Source: Henricia sp. BOLD:AAB3569
Taxonomy: Eukaryota > Echinodermata > Asteroidea > Spinulosida > Echinasteridae
DNA: 64,000 nucleotides
Assembly (NCBI GenBank): GCA_037783545.1
Contig: JBBELK010000631.1
Coordinates: 1 to 64,000, forward strand
Reading direction: 5' to 3'
A program made the translations under genes and the position numbers. Below, piece by piece: positions 47,200 through 58,853 of the stretch (positions are counted from its first letter, which is position 1; each line of letters begins with the position of its first letter). A model generated the notes under the pieces. The model had not been told where the DNA came from. It saw only the letters and a program-made list of their open reading frames with translations, and did not search any database.

Positions 47200-50100
47200 A
47201 TTGTTTTGTTTTTTTAAAACAAAAGCCACTTTCAGAGAAGGTGTACCTAACACGTGCGTAAAATATTACATTTTTAGTACATAAAAACGAAGAACACATC
47301 GGTACGCACACTTAATTTTTTTATGCCGGCTTCAGCCCGTCACTAATTGATGCCTAATTAGGGCATTAAAGGTCACTATCATCACGTCTCGAATACGTCC
47401 ATTTATAGCGCAATGGGTCTCTTTCTAGAAAAGTGTACCTCACATGTTGTTGATATTGTGCATTTGTATTACGCAAACATGGAGAACACATCGGTGGGCA
47501 CACTTAATTTTTGTGCCGGCTTCAGCCCGTCACTAATTGATGCTTAATTAGGGCCTTAAATGTTCACCATCATCATGTCTAGAATACGTACATTTATAGC
47601 GCAATGGGTCTCTTTCTAAAAAGGTGTACCTCACATGTTGTCGTTATTGTTCATTTTTATGACGCAAACAAGGAGAACACATCGTTGGGCACACTTAATT
47701 TTTGTGCCGGCTTCAGCCCGTCACTAATTGATGCCTAATTAGGGCATTAAAGGTTCACCATCATCACGTCTCGAACAGGTCCATTTATAGCGCAATGGGT
47801 CTCTTTCTAGAAAAGTGTACCTCACATGTTGTTGATATTGTGCATTTTTATTACGCAATCACGGAGAACACATCGGTGGGCACACTTTATTTTTGTGCCG
47901 GCTTCAGCCCGTCACTAATTGATGATTAATTAGGGCCTTAAAGGTTCACCATCATCACGTCTAGAATACGTACATTTATAGCGCAATGGGTCTCTTTCTA
48001 GAAAAGTGTACCTCACATGTTGTTGATATTGTGCATTTTTATGACCCAAACATGGAGAACACATCGGTGGGCACACTTAATTTTTGTGCCGGCTTCAGCC
48101 CGTCACTAATTGATGCTTAATTAGGGCCTTAAATGTTCACCATCATCACGTCTAGAATACGTACATTCATAGCGCAATGGGTCTCTTTCTAAAAAGGTGT
48201 ACCTCACATGTTGTCGTTATTGTTCATTTTTATTACGCAAACAAGGAGAACACATCGGTGGGCACACTTAATTTTTGTGCCGGCTTCAGCCCGTCACTAA
48301 TTGATGCCTAATTAGGGCATTAAAGGTTCACCATCATCACGTCTCGAACAGGTCCATTTATAGCGCAATGGGTCTCTTTCTAGAAAAGTGTACCTCACAT
48401 GTTGTTGATATTGTGCATTTTTATGACCCAAACATGGAGAACACATCGGTGAGCACACTTAATTTTTGTGCCGGCTTCAGCCCGTCACTAATTGATGCTT
48501 AATTAGGGCCTTAAAGGTTCACCATCATCACGTCTAGATTACGTACATTCATAGCGCAATGGGTCTCTTTCTAAAAAGGTGTACCTCACATGTTGTCGTT
48601 ATTGTTCATTTTTATTACGCAAACAAGGAGAACACATCGGTGGGCACACTTAATTTTTGTGCCGGCTTCAGCCCGTCACTAATTGATGCTTAATTAGGGC
48701 CTTAAAGGTTCACCATCATCACGTCTAGATTACGTACATTCATAGCGCAATGGGTCTCTTTCTAAAAAGGTGTACCTCACATGTTGTCGTTGGTGTTCAT
48801 TTTTATGACCCAAACATGGAGAACACATCGGTGGGCACACTTAATTTTTGTGCCGGCTTCAGCCCGTCACTAATTGATGCCTAATTAGGGCATTAAAGGT
48901 TCACCATAATCACGTTTCGAATACGCACATTTATAGCGCAATAGGTCTCTTTCTAAAAATGTGTACCTCACATGTTGTCGTTTTTGTTCATTTTTATTAC
49001 GCAAACAAGGAGAACACATCGGTGGGCACACTTAATTTTTGTGCCGGCTTCAGCCCGTCACTAATTGATGCCTAATTAGGGCATTAAAGGTTCACCATAA
49101 TCACGTGTGGAATAGGTACATTTATAGCGCAATGGGTCTCTTTCTAGAAAAGTGTACCTCACATGTTGTTGATATTGTGCATTTTTATGACCCAAACATG
49201 GAGAACACATCGGTGGGCACACTTAATTTTGGTGCCGGCTTCAGCCCGTCACTAATTGATGCTTAATTAGGGCCTTAAATGTTCACCATCATCACGTCTA
49301 GAATACGTACATTCATAGCGCAATGGGTCTCTTTCTAAAAAGGTGTACCTCACATGTTGTCGTTATTGTTCATTTTTATTACGCAAACAAGGAGAACACA
49401 TCGGTGGGCACACTTAATTTTTGTGCCGGCTTCAGCCCGTCACTAATTGATGCCTAATTAGGGCATTAAAGGTTCACCATCATCACGTCTCGAACAGGTC
49501 CATTTATAGCGCAATGGGTCTCTTTCTAGAAAAGTGTACCTCACATGTTGTTGATATTGTGCATTTTTATTACGCAAACACGGAGAACACATCGGTGGGC
49601 ACACTTTATTTTTGTGCCGGCTTCAGCCCGTCACTAATTGATGCTTAATTAGGGCCTTAAATGTTCACCATCATCACGTCTAGAATACGTACATTTATAG
49701 CGCAATGGGTCTCTTTCTAAAAAGGTGTACCTCACATGTTGTCGTTATTGTTCATTTTTATTACGCAAACAAGGAGAACACATCGGTGGGCACACTTAAT
49801 TTTTGTGCCGGCTTCAGCCCGTCACTAATTGATGCCTAATTAGGGCATTAAAGGTTCACCATCATCACGTCTAGAATACGTACATTTATAGCGCAATGGG
49901 TCTCTTTCTAGAAAAGTGTACCTCACATGTTGTTGATATTGTGCATTTTTATGACCCAAACATGGAGAACACATCGGTGGGCACACTTAATTTTTGTGCC
50001 GGCTTCAGCCCGTCACTAATTGATGCTTAATTAGGGCCTTAAAGGTTCACCATCATCACGTCTAGAATACGTACATTCATAGCGCAATGGTCTCTTTCTA

Positions 50101-51370
50101 AAAAGGTGTACCTCACATGTTGTCGTTGGTGTTCATTTTTATTACGCAAACATGGGGAACACATCGGTGGGCACACTTAATATTTGTGCCGGCTTCAGCC
50201 CGTCACTAATTGATGCTTAATTAGGGCCTTAAAGGTTCACCATCATCACGTCTCGAATACGTACATTTATAGCGCAATGGGTCTCTTTCTAAAAAGGTGT
50301 ACCTCACATGTTGTCGTTATTGTTCATTTTTATTACGCAAACAAGGAGAACACATCGGTGGGCACACTTAATTTTTGTGCCGGCTTCAGCCCGTCACTAA
50401 TTGATGCCTAATTAGGGCATTAAAGGTTCACCATCATCACGTCTAGAATACGTACATTTATAGCGCAATGGGTCTCTTTCTAGAAAAGTGTACCTCACAT
50501 GTTGTTGATATTGTGCATTTTTATGACCCAAACATGGAGAACACATCGGTGGGCACACTTAATTTTTGTGCCGGCTTCAGCCCGTCACTAATTGATGCTT
50601 AATTAGGGCCTTAAAGGTTCACCATCATCACGTCTAGATTACGTACATTCATAGCGCAATGGTCTCTTTCTAAAAAGGTGTACCTCACATGTTGTCGTTG
50701 GTGTTCATTTTTATTACGCAAACATGGGGAACACATCGGTGGGCACACTTAATATTTGTGCCGGCTTCAGCCCGTCACTAATTGATGCTTAATTAGGGCC
50801 TTAAAGGTTCACCATCATCACGTCTCGAATACGTACATTTATAGCGCAATGGGTCTCTTTCTATAAAAAGGTGTACCTCACATGTTGTCGTTATTGTTCA
50901 TTTTTATTACGCAAACAAGGAGAACACATCGGTGGGCACACTTAATTTTTGTGCCGGCTTCAGCCCGTCAGTAATTGATGCCTAATTAGGGCATTAAATG
51001 TTCACCATCATCACGTCTCGAACAGGTCCATTTATAGCGCAATGGGTCTCTTTCTAGAAAAGTGTACCTCACATGTTGTCGTTATTGTGCATTTTTATGA
51101 CCCAAACATGGAGAACACATCGGTGGGCACACTTAATTTTTGTGCCGGCTTCAGCCCGTCACTAATTGATGCCTAGTTAGGGCATTAAAGGTTCACCATC
51201 ATCACGTACATTTACAGCGCAATGGGTCTCTTTCTATAAAAGTGTACCTCACATGTTGTTGATATTGTTCATTTTTATTACGCAAACAAGGAGAACACAT
51301 CGGTGGGCACACTTAATTTTTGTGCCGGCTTCAGCCCGTCACTAATTGATGCCTAATTAGGGCATTAAAG
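47200..51370 (+). repeat. Left arm: tandem array, about 22 x 190 bp
   Basis: Core GCCGGCTTCAGCCCGTCACT recurs at 47329, 47519, 47710, 47901 and so on to 51326, spacing 190-191 bp. The first unit (about 47200-47340) is diverged; a decayed unit trails to about 51640. Two subtypes alternate: one with TTGTTGATATTGTGC and CTAGAAAAGTG, one with TTGTCGTTATTGTTC and CTAAAAAGGTG. No ORF persists across units. Confidence 0.95.
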
Positions 51371-52586
51371 GTGTCCATCTGTACTTTCCGTTAAAAGTGT
51401 AATTGCTTTGTGCGTTGTGTGTCGCCATTTTGGCGATATCGTGTGAGCCATACCAACAATATCCAAGGGGGCAATGCTAATTAGGTAAACTCGGAACTAT
51501 GCATTGATGCCTAATTAGAGCATTTAAAGTACACCATCATCGAGCAATTAAGTGTAATGAGAAAACGTTCATTTATAGCGGGCAAGTTGTATGTGCAGGG
51601 AGACCGAGATGTGCTTTAAATCGCCATTTTTATGACGATAGGCCTATACTACTAGTATCGAAGAGGCACATATATAGGGAGCGGACGGTTGAGCACAATA
51701 AAGTTATGAGTCAAGGAGACGGAACGTTAAAATGTGAATACAATATGTTTCTTATCAGAATATCCGGCAATAAAAGGAAAAAATTCTTCGCGGATGTCCT
51801 ACAAATCATCTGTTTTTTATTGTTTTCCTTTAGATTATAACCGATAGCTTATTTAATACACGTAGTAAGCTATCTATTCCAATATGATTTGTTTCTCCAA
51901 AATCCGCGTTCAATCTGAACGAAAGAAAAATCCTTTTTTTTCCATTAAGAACCTGAATATTCCACCATACCCACTCAAAATATATAAAAATTCTGATATG
52001 AAGTAATATAACAATTATGGTGATACATTGTATGGATTTTTTTTCAATGGATTTTCCATAACATCGAAAACATTTACAAAAAACAAACAAACAAACAATA
52101 TAGTCAGTTCCGAATTTGCAAAAATCATAATAATTTAAAAAAAACACAAGTCAACAATATAAATGCAACTTTTTAGGTTTTTCGGTCAGTGTTTATTAAA
52201 AACCAAGACAGGCATGAAGCAAAGATTTCCGAACATAAATACAAGCTACATGTACATATAATAAGGAATGTCGAAAAAGACACACTCCATTACCAGAACA
52301 GCGCAACGTGCTCTATTACTATTACATGTACCACAATAGTGGACCATTACTCCGTTTCTGCTCAGTTTTTAAATCTCATCTGTTAGTGTTATGTCTATAT
52401 GCACGCTCGAGATTATGTGCCGTCGTCGGATTGAATGTTACTCTGTAATGGTTTTATATACTGAAAATCACAGATCAGAAAGCTCAGAGTTTTGTATAAA
52501 AAGCAGTTAATGTCCTATACTTTATGGAGTAGCTGCCAAAGGGCAGTTCCTTTGTTCCGTGACGACACAGAGTTGCACATTTTGTG

Positions 52587-52958
52587 CTCGTCTACACTGG
52601 CAAACATTTCACATAAAACATGACCAAACATAAAGTAAAGTTTACAAATGTGGACGGCACATAAAACATAAGCGCAGCAAACACAATACAAGCAAACTTT
52701 ACCAAACTGTGTTTGCCGGTTTTTGGAAATGCACCTACTGTAAAACACTTCATTTGCTCATGTTTTATTTCTGAACCTATCAGGAACCAGTTTCAGGTCA
52801 TGTGATTAGAGCCAGTTAATCATAATCACATGATTGTTCCAGAAGTTTGCTTCTGTTTGCCAATGTACGCACATATAACAACATCAGCAAGCGCAAACAA
52901 GCTTGTTTGGTGATGTTTGCAAACATAATGTTTGAAAGTGTTTGCCAGTGTAGACGAG
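52587..52958. mobile_element. MITE with CTCGTCTACACTGGCAAAC ends
   Basis: About 372 bp; ends CTCGTCTACACTGGCAAAC and GTTTGCCAGTGTAGACGAG, with AAACAT-rich inner arms. Nested in the giant element. Confidence 0.9.
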
Positions 52959-53587
52959 GTACATTTTAACAAAAACCCATTGAAATATCTAAAGTTGCTA
53001 ACAAGATATTCGATATAGCTATTCGATATAGGCATGTAGGCCTACGGTCTATTGTTCTGCAAGAGCGTTTGATAATGGATCCGAGGCGGAAACAAAACAT
53101 TTTTCCGTTCAATAATGAATTTGTACTTAGTCATATTATGTAATGATTCGTATTGAAATGTGGACATCATCTGGGTCATGGAAGACAATGTTATTTGTTT
53201 TGTTTTGTTCGAATTTAAATAGGCCGAATGGCAAATGATAAACTTACAAAGCCTGTGTGGCATGGGTTCATGCATATTTGGGGTAATCCACAATGGGGAT
53301 GTTTTGTGAATTCGACGTGGTTGGCGCTCCCCTACCCCATACATATCGTTTATCGAAAATCAAAAGGTCTTCGGTGTTAAATAAAGTGCATCTCAATAAT
53401 TTGAAATGCGAGACATATTTTACATAGGAATGTAAAAGTTGTAAACCTGTATATAATGAGCTGCGCTTCAGACAGGAAATACATGTACTTCAATCCCATC
53501 CATTTTCGCGCAGATAGGCGTTAGTTACGTGATCTCGCTTGCGGGCTAATAACACTATATAAGCATGTTTGAAATCATCCTCTTAAA

Positions 53588-54443
53588 ACAGTGCCCATTT
53601 AACGCAATTCCCGATCGTGTGTATCGAAGCCCTGTTGAAACCGGCCCCATTTCGCTGGGGAACAAGCGAAAGAAGTATGCCGGACCAACTTATACGCTTG
53701 GTAGTGCATTGCAGATGCGCGCAGATTGTAAACAACGCCCATGCATGTGATACATGTACACGAGGGGCGTGCGAAATGCTGACACCGGGTAACACACGTT
53801 GCACCGGACCGTTCTTTTAGCCATCACGTGCTGCACGAGTCTGCCCCGGTGGCAGCCACCACTGCCCGAGCTCGCGGGCGGATCTGTGGTGTAAAGCAAG
53901 GTGTAATGACGTCACCTAGTAACCATGGTAACCATTTCGAGTAGTAAAACATGGCGGACAGTTTGGAATCGTGACGTGAGTACGAAGAAAAACACATATT
54001 TACGACACAAAATAGGAGGGGCTGTAAATACATTTTGCTGAATCAGTACCCGGTAGATGTCTGTAGCTGTGTTTGGCATTGACAAACTATTTTTGCGTGG
54101 CGCCGGCTTCAATTTTCATCCTGAGTCAAATGATAACGGCGTTTATAAGGCCCCACCCGGCAACAACCTTTGACCACGTGTTCCCAGAATTTCAAGCGAG
54201 ACCCTGTGTCGTTCGTTTTGCATCTTCTGGGGGCTCCCCCGGTGTAAAACCCCTGTTACCCGGTGTAAGCGTCTCGAACGCCCTATAAGGGTGGCCGTTG
54301 TCCGCGTCGGCGATTTGGTTGCTATTTAAAGCATACTGGAGAATCCGTTCCATTACATTCGTTAGCATGCATCCCTACTATTAATTTTTAAAAAAATCGG
54401 AGTAAATTAAGATCCTCGCCGGAAATTCTGGTACGAATGGGAC
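53588..54443 (+). repeat. Repeat X, copy 3, split by a nested element
   Basis: 53588-53760 matches the first third of repeat X (CAGTGCCCATTTAACGCA to GATACATGTAC) and 54288-54443 the next part (TGGCCGTTGTCCGCGTCG to GTACGAATGGGA). In copy 2 (10448-11045) these parts are adjacent, so 53761-54287 is an insertion. Confidence 0.82.
53762..54285. mobile_element. Non-autonomous DNA element inserted in repeat X
   Basis: About 524 bp with roughly 32-bp imperfect terminal inverted repeats: ACACCGGGTAACA near the left end and TGTTACCCGGTGT near the right, outer ends GGGGCGT and ACGCCCT-like. No transposase seen. Confidence 0.78.
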
Positions 54444-54498
54444 CAGAGGCGGATCCAGGGGGAGCGTGGGGGCGCACGCATCCCCACCTCCCTTTAAA

Positions 54499-54530
<32 letters not shown>

Positions 54531-54671
54531 ATTCTTAAGAACTGTTCCGGCGTGATCACATCTTGTTCCCAAATAGAGTCAATTTCGCAAAATGTCGGCG
54601 AAAAAGCAATGTCCCTGCGCAAACACCAAATTATGATGTACCTGAGTTATCAAGCTCGCTACCTCTTCAAA

Positions 54672-57600
54672 CTATTGCTGATAGGAACGGAAAAGTCTCA
54701 GAAGTTCAGGATCTATAATCCTGGATCTTTTTACGAGTTGTGTAGCAATGTACAATCTCAATTTGTCTGCGCTATCACACGGTTTGATCTCCTTCTTTGG
54801 GAAGCAAATCTGTTCTGCAAATAAGCAACAGAAAACTCCACAGCTTGCTGAATCCTCTTGCTGCGCACACTTTTCTTGAACAATTGGAAGTTTTTCCCAG
54901 TTTTCAAATACTGGAGGCATACGGCTCCAATATCTGTTAGTCGTGCCATTTCGGAAGAATTCGTAAAATATGTTCCCGTAGCGCATCATTTTTTGCCTGT
55001 TGTCACGCTTGCAGCTGAAAGAATCGAAACAGGAAATATGTTTCTGAACATTATCAAAAACATACAGCTCGAAATGTCTATTTTGAAGAAGTGGAAATAA
55101 CATCACATCAAAAAAATTACTACCGTCTGATACTTTTTTGGTTACGGCGCGAAATGTATGTGGAGTAAACTCCTCATTGAGAATCTTTCTTGTTTCGTTG
55201 CAGTCCATGGTCCCAATTAATCTATGTTCATTTCCTTTGGTGGATTCGTTACACACTTGACTTATATAAAAATCAACAACAACATCGCTTAACCAACCAG
55301 GCTGATAATTTTCGTAGACATTTTTCAATCTTTTGCACACTGATGGTTTGGGATTAGCGTCAATTGTGGCAAGATCGTGAAACGAAAGAAAATGCTTGGT
55401 ATTTTCATCTCGTAGTGACACAGAATGCATGTTCTTTCCATCGAGTGACTGCCACACCAGACGAACGAATTTTTCATCTGCCTCATTTACCACAAAGCAA
55501 CTGTCATTTTGATTTTCATTCAGATCTACTGCTGACTTTGAATAAAAAAACAAGTACCCAGCTTCTGTAACGTCTTTGGTGAAACGATGAACGGTGACAT
55601 CATTGACTACGTGGTCATCAAACTCCACAAACGACGTACCAGAAGCGTTTCGCACAAATGTACGGTAATGCCCACTTTGCAATGACTTTCCGTCGTGGAC
55701 GACGACTGTCCTTAGTTCGTAAACTGCTGGCGTTTTGTTTAAGCAAAACCGAGACAAGTCTAATATCATAGATGGGGATACATTCGCAGTTATCTTTTCT
55801 CGCCTGCCATCAACAATGCGGAAACGTAATAGTTGAAGCACCAGTAACGCCGGACAATTGACAATTCGAGAAACGATCATTTTCTTAACTCCCTTTTGTT
55901 TGCATCCGTCACAGTCTACGCCTGCTACTATCTCGTCTTCTAAAAACGTGTACAGACAGTTCACAAGATTGTTCTTTTGCGCTGGCACAGGTAAAGTACA
56001 CGATGTGGTATTCTCCACTTCCTTGCATGCCGTACAATCAATGCACATAACTGACTTGCTTATTTCTATCTCATTAGTCAGATATGACTCCCTTAAGAAG
56101 GGCACAACAATTTGTGTGTAAAATTCGGTAGCGTCCTGTTGCTCATTACATCTGAAATTTACTTGTGCGGCGCATTCTTCAATGATAGCCTTTACGGAGT
56201 GGAATGACACTGGCTGTTTAATGTCTGCCGATAGCATGTGGAAAAGTTCAATTAACTTCCGCCAAATAAAGAACTCGCTGCCTTGGAATTTTTCAAGTGA
56301 AAGATTGGCTGCGCGAATAAACGGCTTCACTGCTTGGATTGTAGCTATCCACCAGCAGGAAACGCTATTATTCGAAATCCCTCTGGGCCTGTTGGAATTT
56401 TTGTCACCGGTAGTTGTCAGGGTTTCTTTTTTCTTGGTATCGTTTATGCCTTTTTTCCGGTGTGGTGAAATTTGTGTGTCTTCGGCAACATCTGACTCAG
56501 AACTGATATGTTTTTGTTTCTTCTGACGTTTATTTGTTACTGTATCTTTGAATTGTAGTGCTGTAGAAGGTGGCGTTAGATACACGCCTTTTCGATTAGG
56601 GGTACTTGAACGGACACGTTTAGACCATTTCTCTTTCGATAGTTTTAACGATCTTGGGTGGATTGTCCTACGTGATGTGCAAAACGCCTCACAAAATTCT
56701 CTTTGCAAAGGCAACATGTCCCTTTCATAAATTAAAACGAAATCACTGACTTTGCTACATCGCGTGGAATTCAACTTTGCACGTTTAACCTCCTGCATAC
56801 TTTTTTCGATTACCCCCTGAGTACGATTGTCTGAGGTTATGTTCTGGAATGTAGAACTTTTTATCTTATTGTACTTTGTTGAAAATGATTCGTATGCATT
56901 AGATGTTCCATGCCTGCCTATATCGTGAAGTAGCAGTCCGGACCAAAGTGGAATATTCGGCAAAATGAAATCTAGTAGATGATTAATGAAATCTATTCCA
57001 TAATATGGATTTTTGTTCATTGTTACTGGTTTATTTGGGTCGTTTTCTTTTGTTAGCAGATTGATGGTATGCTCAGCTGTTCTCTTAAAATGAGCCCGAA
57101 ACGGGGAATTTGGCGATTTTTTTACGTAATCGTCCTCAGATATATTGAACTGACAGAAATCATTGTCGTTCAACATTGATTGGGTTTCTGGCAGCAACAC
57201 GTCATTTTCTTCATCCCCATATTTGCCTATTAAGCTTTCCTCATCGTTCTGCTCAATTTTAGATTTTAAGTTGTGATAATTTGCTTTGACATTAATGGAC
57301 ATGAATTTGCTGTGAGTTAAGACTACTATAGATTGGACTGTATCGTTGATATCTTCAAAATCGGTAGACTGGAGAAGAAGCCCGATCCAGTACATGGCGT
57401 CCCTAAAGTTATTTTTGTAATACTTTCTGCATATCTTTGAAGCATTTTTCATGAAATGGCTCGCACATGTATGGATCAAGGTCTTCTTCAAATCTTCTGT
57501 TTTGGCAACCCCAGTCACGATTCTGTAGCAACGACTGAAGTACTCTTGGACAGTTTCACAGTTAAAGGCTTTTAAAACTGCTAGGAGTAGTGTTGGACTT

Positions 57601-58727
57601 CCATCGATCATTACCATTATGGGAGGGGTGACACCGTGGTGGCCATAAAGACTCTGCTCGGAATGAAGGAAGCATTGTAAGAAATAACTAACGAGGACGG
57701 CGTTATGATCTACAGTCAATAGTGATGCAAGAACGAAAGGGGGAGAACCTTTTATGGGATGTCTGATAACTAAGTCGTACAATTGGTACTTTTTTGAACC
57801 AGAAAACTGTGAGTTGTTACATATTATGGACCCGGTAGCGTCTAAATAAATTATATCCCTTGACGAAATGTGATGATACACCTTAACTGAATCTTGCGAA
57901 TATAATATAACGTACGCAGGAGAGAGACTCACCTGCCGCAATATTCCTGGAATTCTTTTATTTGCGTCTGACTGTCGCCTAACAATATTTAGAAGTGTGC
58001 TTAATTCGCTTTCCTGTGACAATTTATGCCCTTCGCATGAGATTGTATGTAGTACCTCCTTTCTTGGTGCCTCGTCACGACAACCTGACATAAATACTTC
58101 ATCGTTTATTTTTTTCAGGTTATCCAAATGTTCTCTTCTTGTTTTTTTATATTTTAGCACTTTTCGGAGGGCTTCTCTTTGTGTATTTCGTACAAATCGT
58201 GCTCGCCGTTCACTTTTCTTGTGTTTTACCTTCCCTGTAAAGGAAACACGCGCCTTCAACTCACTTTCGTTTTTGATAAGTATTTGAAATTTCACAGTGC
58301 AATCGCTGAAATTGCAGTACCCAGACGAACGGAAAGCTGTTCGTGACCGACCTCGCGATTTACTCGAAACGTAATGTCGTCTAAACTGAAAGGAGCAGTA
58401 AGGATGTAATTGTTTTAGACCCTTCACGAACACGTGAATCCAGCGTTTGGGAAACGAAGTACCATTTTGTTGTTTCTTAAGTGACATCCATTCAGATTTA
58501 TCTATGAAAAAGTAACATCTTTTTTTCGGGGGTAACTGCACTGTCCAGCAGGTTTTGCTTTGGGTTACTTCACCATCTTTTTCAGTGCACATGTCATCCC
58601 TAACACTGCGAGGCAAAATGTCGTCAGTACCTTCGTTGGAATTATCAGCCTTAGAACTGTTATTTTCGACCTGGTTTTTGACTACATCACGGTTTAACTG
58701 CGCGTGTTCACATGGGTTCTCAATCAC
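54672..58727 (-). CDS. Mutator/NOF-like transposase fused to USP and Ulp1-type protease domains
   Basis: One uninterrupted reading frame, 1351 codons if read from GTG at 58727; first ATG is codon 46 (58592), and the frame is open upstream to about 58853, so a spliced 5' exon is possible. Domains (numbering from 58727): Cys/His DNA-binding-like segment 130-180 (YCNFSDC, then KVKHKK); RNase H-fold DDE transposase about 280-630 with D296 (YLDATGS), D375 (MIDGSP), C421/H424 (CASHFMKN) and E613 (TSNAYESF), the Mutator-superfamily pattern; basic linker 690-770 (likely nuclear signal); C19 ubiquitin-specific protease 780-1065 with C791 (NNSVSCWW), QQDA 863-866, zinc ligands C895, C898, C939, C942, H1020 (SGHY), D1037/D1038; C48 Ulp1-like domain about 1140-1320 with H1218 (RHFELYVFD), D1235, Q1290 and C1296 (SCGVFCC). 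H-to-D spacing of 17 and Q-to-C of 6 match yeast Ulp1. It would cut and move the element and perhaps strip ubiquitin or SUMO from nuclear proteins; that role is inferred. Confidence 0.9.
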   Translation of the reverse strand: MIENPCEHAQLNRDVVKNQVENNSSKADNSNEGTDDILPRSVRDDMCTEKDGEVTQSKTCWTVQLPPKKRCYFFIDKSEWMSLKKQQNGTSFPKRWIHVFVKGLKQLHPYCSFQFRRHYVSSKSRGRSRTAFRSSGYCNFSDCTVKFQILIKNESELKARVSFTGKVKHKKSERRARFVRNTQREALRKVLKYKKTRREHLDNLKKINDEVFMSGCRDEAPRKEVLHTISCEGHKLSQESELSTLLNIVRRQSDANKRIPGILRQVSLSPAYVILYSQDSVKVYHHISSRDIIYLDATGSIICNNSQFSGSKKYQLYDLVIRHPIKGSPPFVLASLLTVDHNAVLVSYFLQCFLHSEQSLYGHHGVTPPIMVMIDGSPTLLLAVLKAFNCETVQEYFSRCYRIVTGVAKTEDLKKTLIHTCASHFMKNASKICRKYYKNNFRDAMYWIGLLLQSTDFEDINDTVQSIVVLTHSKFMSINVKANYHNLKSKIEQNDEESLIGKYGDEENDVLLPETQSMLNDNDFCQFNISEDDYVKKSPNSPFRAHFKRTAEHTINLLTKENDPNKPVTMNKNPYYGIDFINHLLDFILPNIPLWSGLLLHDIGRHGTSNAYESFSTKYNKIKSSTFQNITSDNRTQGVIEKSMQEVKRAKLNSTRCSKVSDFVLIYERDMLPLQREFCEAFCTSRRTIHPRSLKLSKEKWSKRVRSSTPNRKGVYLTPPSTALQFKDTVTNKRQKKQKHISSESDVAEDTQISPHRKKGINDTKKKETLTTTGDKNSNRPRGISNNSVSCWWIATIQAVKPFIRAANLSLEKFQGSEFFIWRKLIELFHMLSADIKQPVSFHSVKAIIEECAAQVNFRCNEQQDATEFYTQIVVPFLRESYLTNEIEISKSVMCIDCTACKEVENTTSCTLPVPAQKNNLVNCLYTFLEDEIVAGVDCDGCKQKGVKKMIVSRIVNCPALLVLQLLRFRIVDGRREKITANVSPSMILDLSRFCLNKTPAVYELRTVVVHDGKSLQSGHYRTFVRNASGTSFVEFDDHVVNDVTVHRFTKDVTEAGYLFFYSKSAVDLNENQNDSCFVVNEADEKFVRLVWQSLDGKNMHSVSLRDENTKHFLSFHDLATIDANPKPSVCKRLKNVYENYQPGWLSDVVVDFYISQVCNESTKGNEHRLIGTMDCNETRKILNEEFTPHTFRAVTKKVSDGSNFFDVMLFPLLQNRHFELYVFDNVQKHISCFDSFSCKRDNRQKMMRYGNIFYEFFRNGTTNRYWSRMPPVFENWEKLPIVQEKCAQQEDSASCGVFCCLFAEQICFPKKEIKPCDSADKLRLYIATQLVKRSRIIDPELLRLFRSYQQ

Positions 58728-58853
58728 ACCGGACGAAATAGGGATTTCAGGAAGGCGGGAAGAGGAGGTCGCGCTACAGTCGTAGTTTGGTTGTACATTT
58801 GTTCCGAATTGGTCACTTGAAATTGAATTGTTCTCAGATGCGGTAGGTAGGTG

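Larger units (their letters stand above)
51371..54671. other. Inner left part of the giant element, non-coding
   Basis: Starts with a decayed repeat unit (to about 51640). No convincing gene; short AT-rich reading frames look random. Holds a MITE (52587-52958) and an interrupted copy of repeat X (53588-54443). Confidence 0.6.

Noticed and set aside
47200-51370. CRISPR array
   Set aside because: Units are 190 bp, contiguous, without unique spacers, in an animal genome with spliced genes.
51830-52147. 105-codon minus-strand reading frame
   Set aside because: AT-rich, Phe/Tyr/Cys-heavy with no recognisable motif; looks random.
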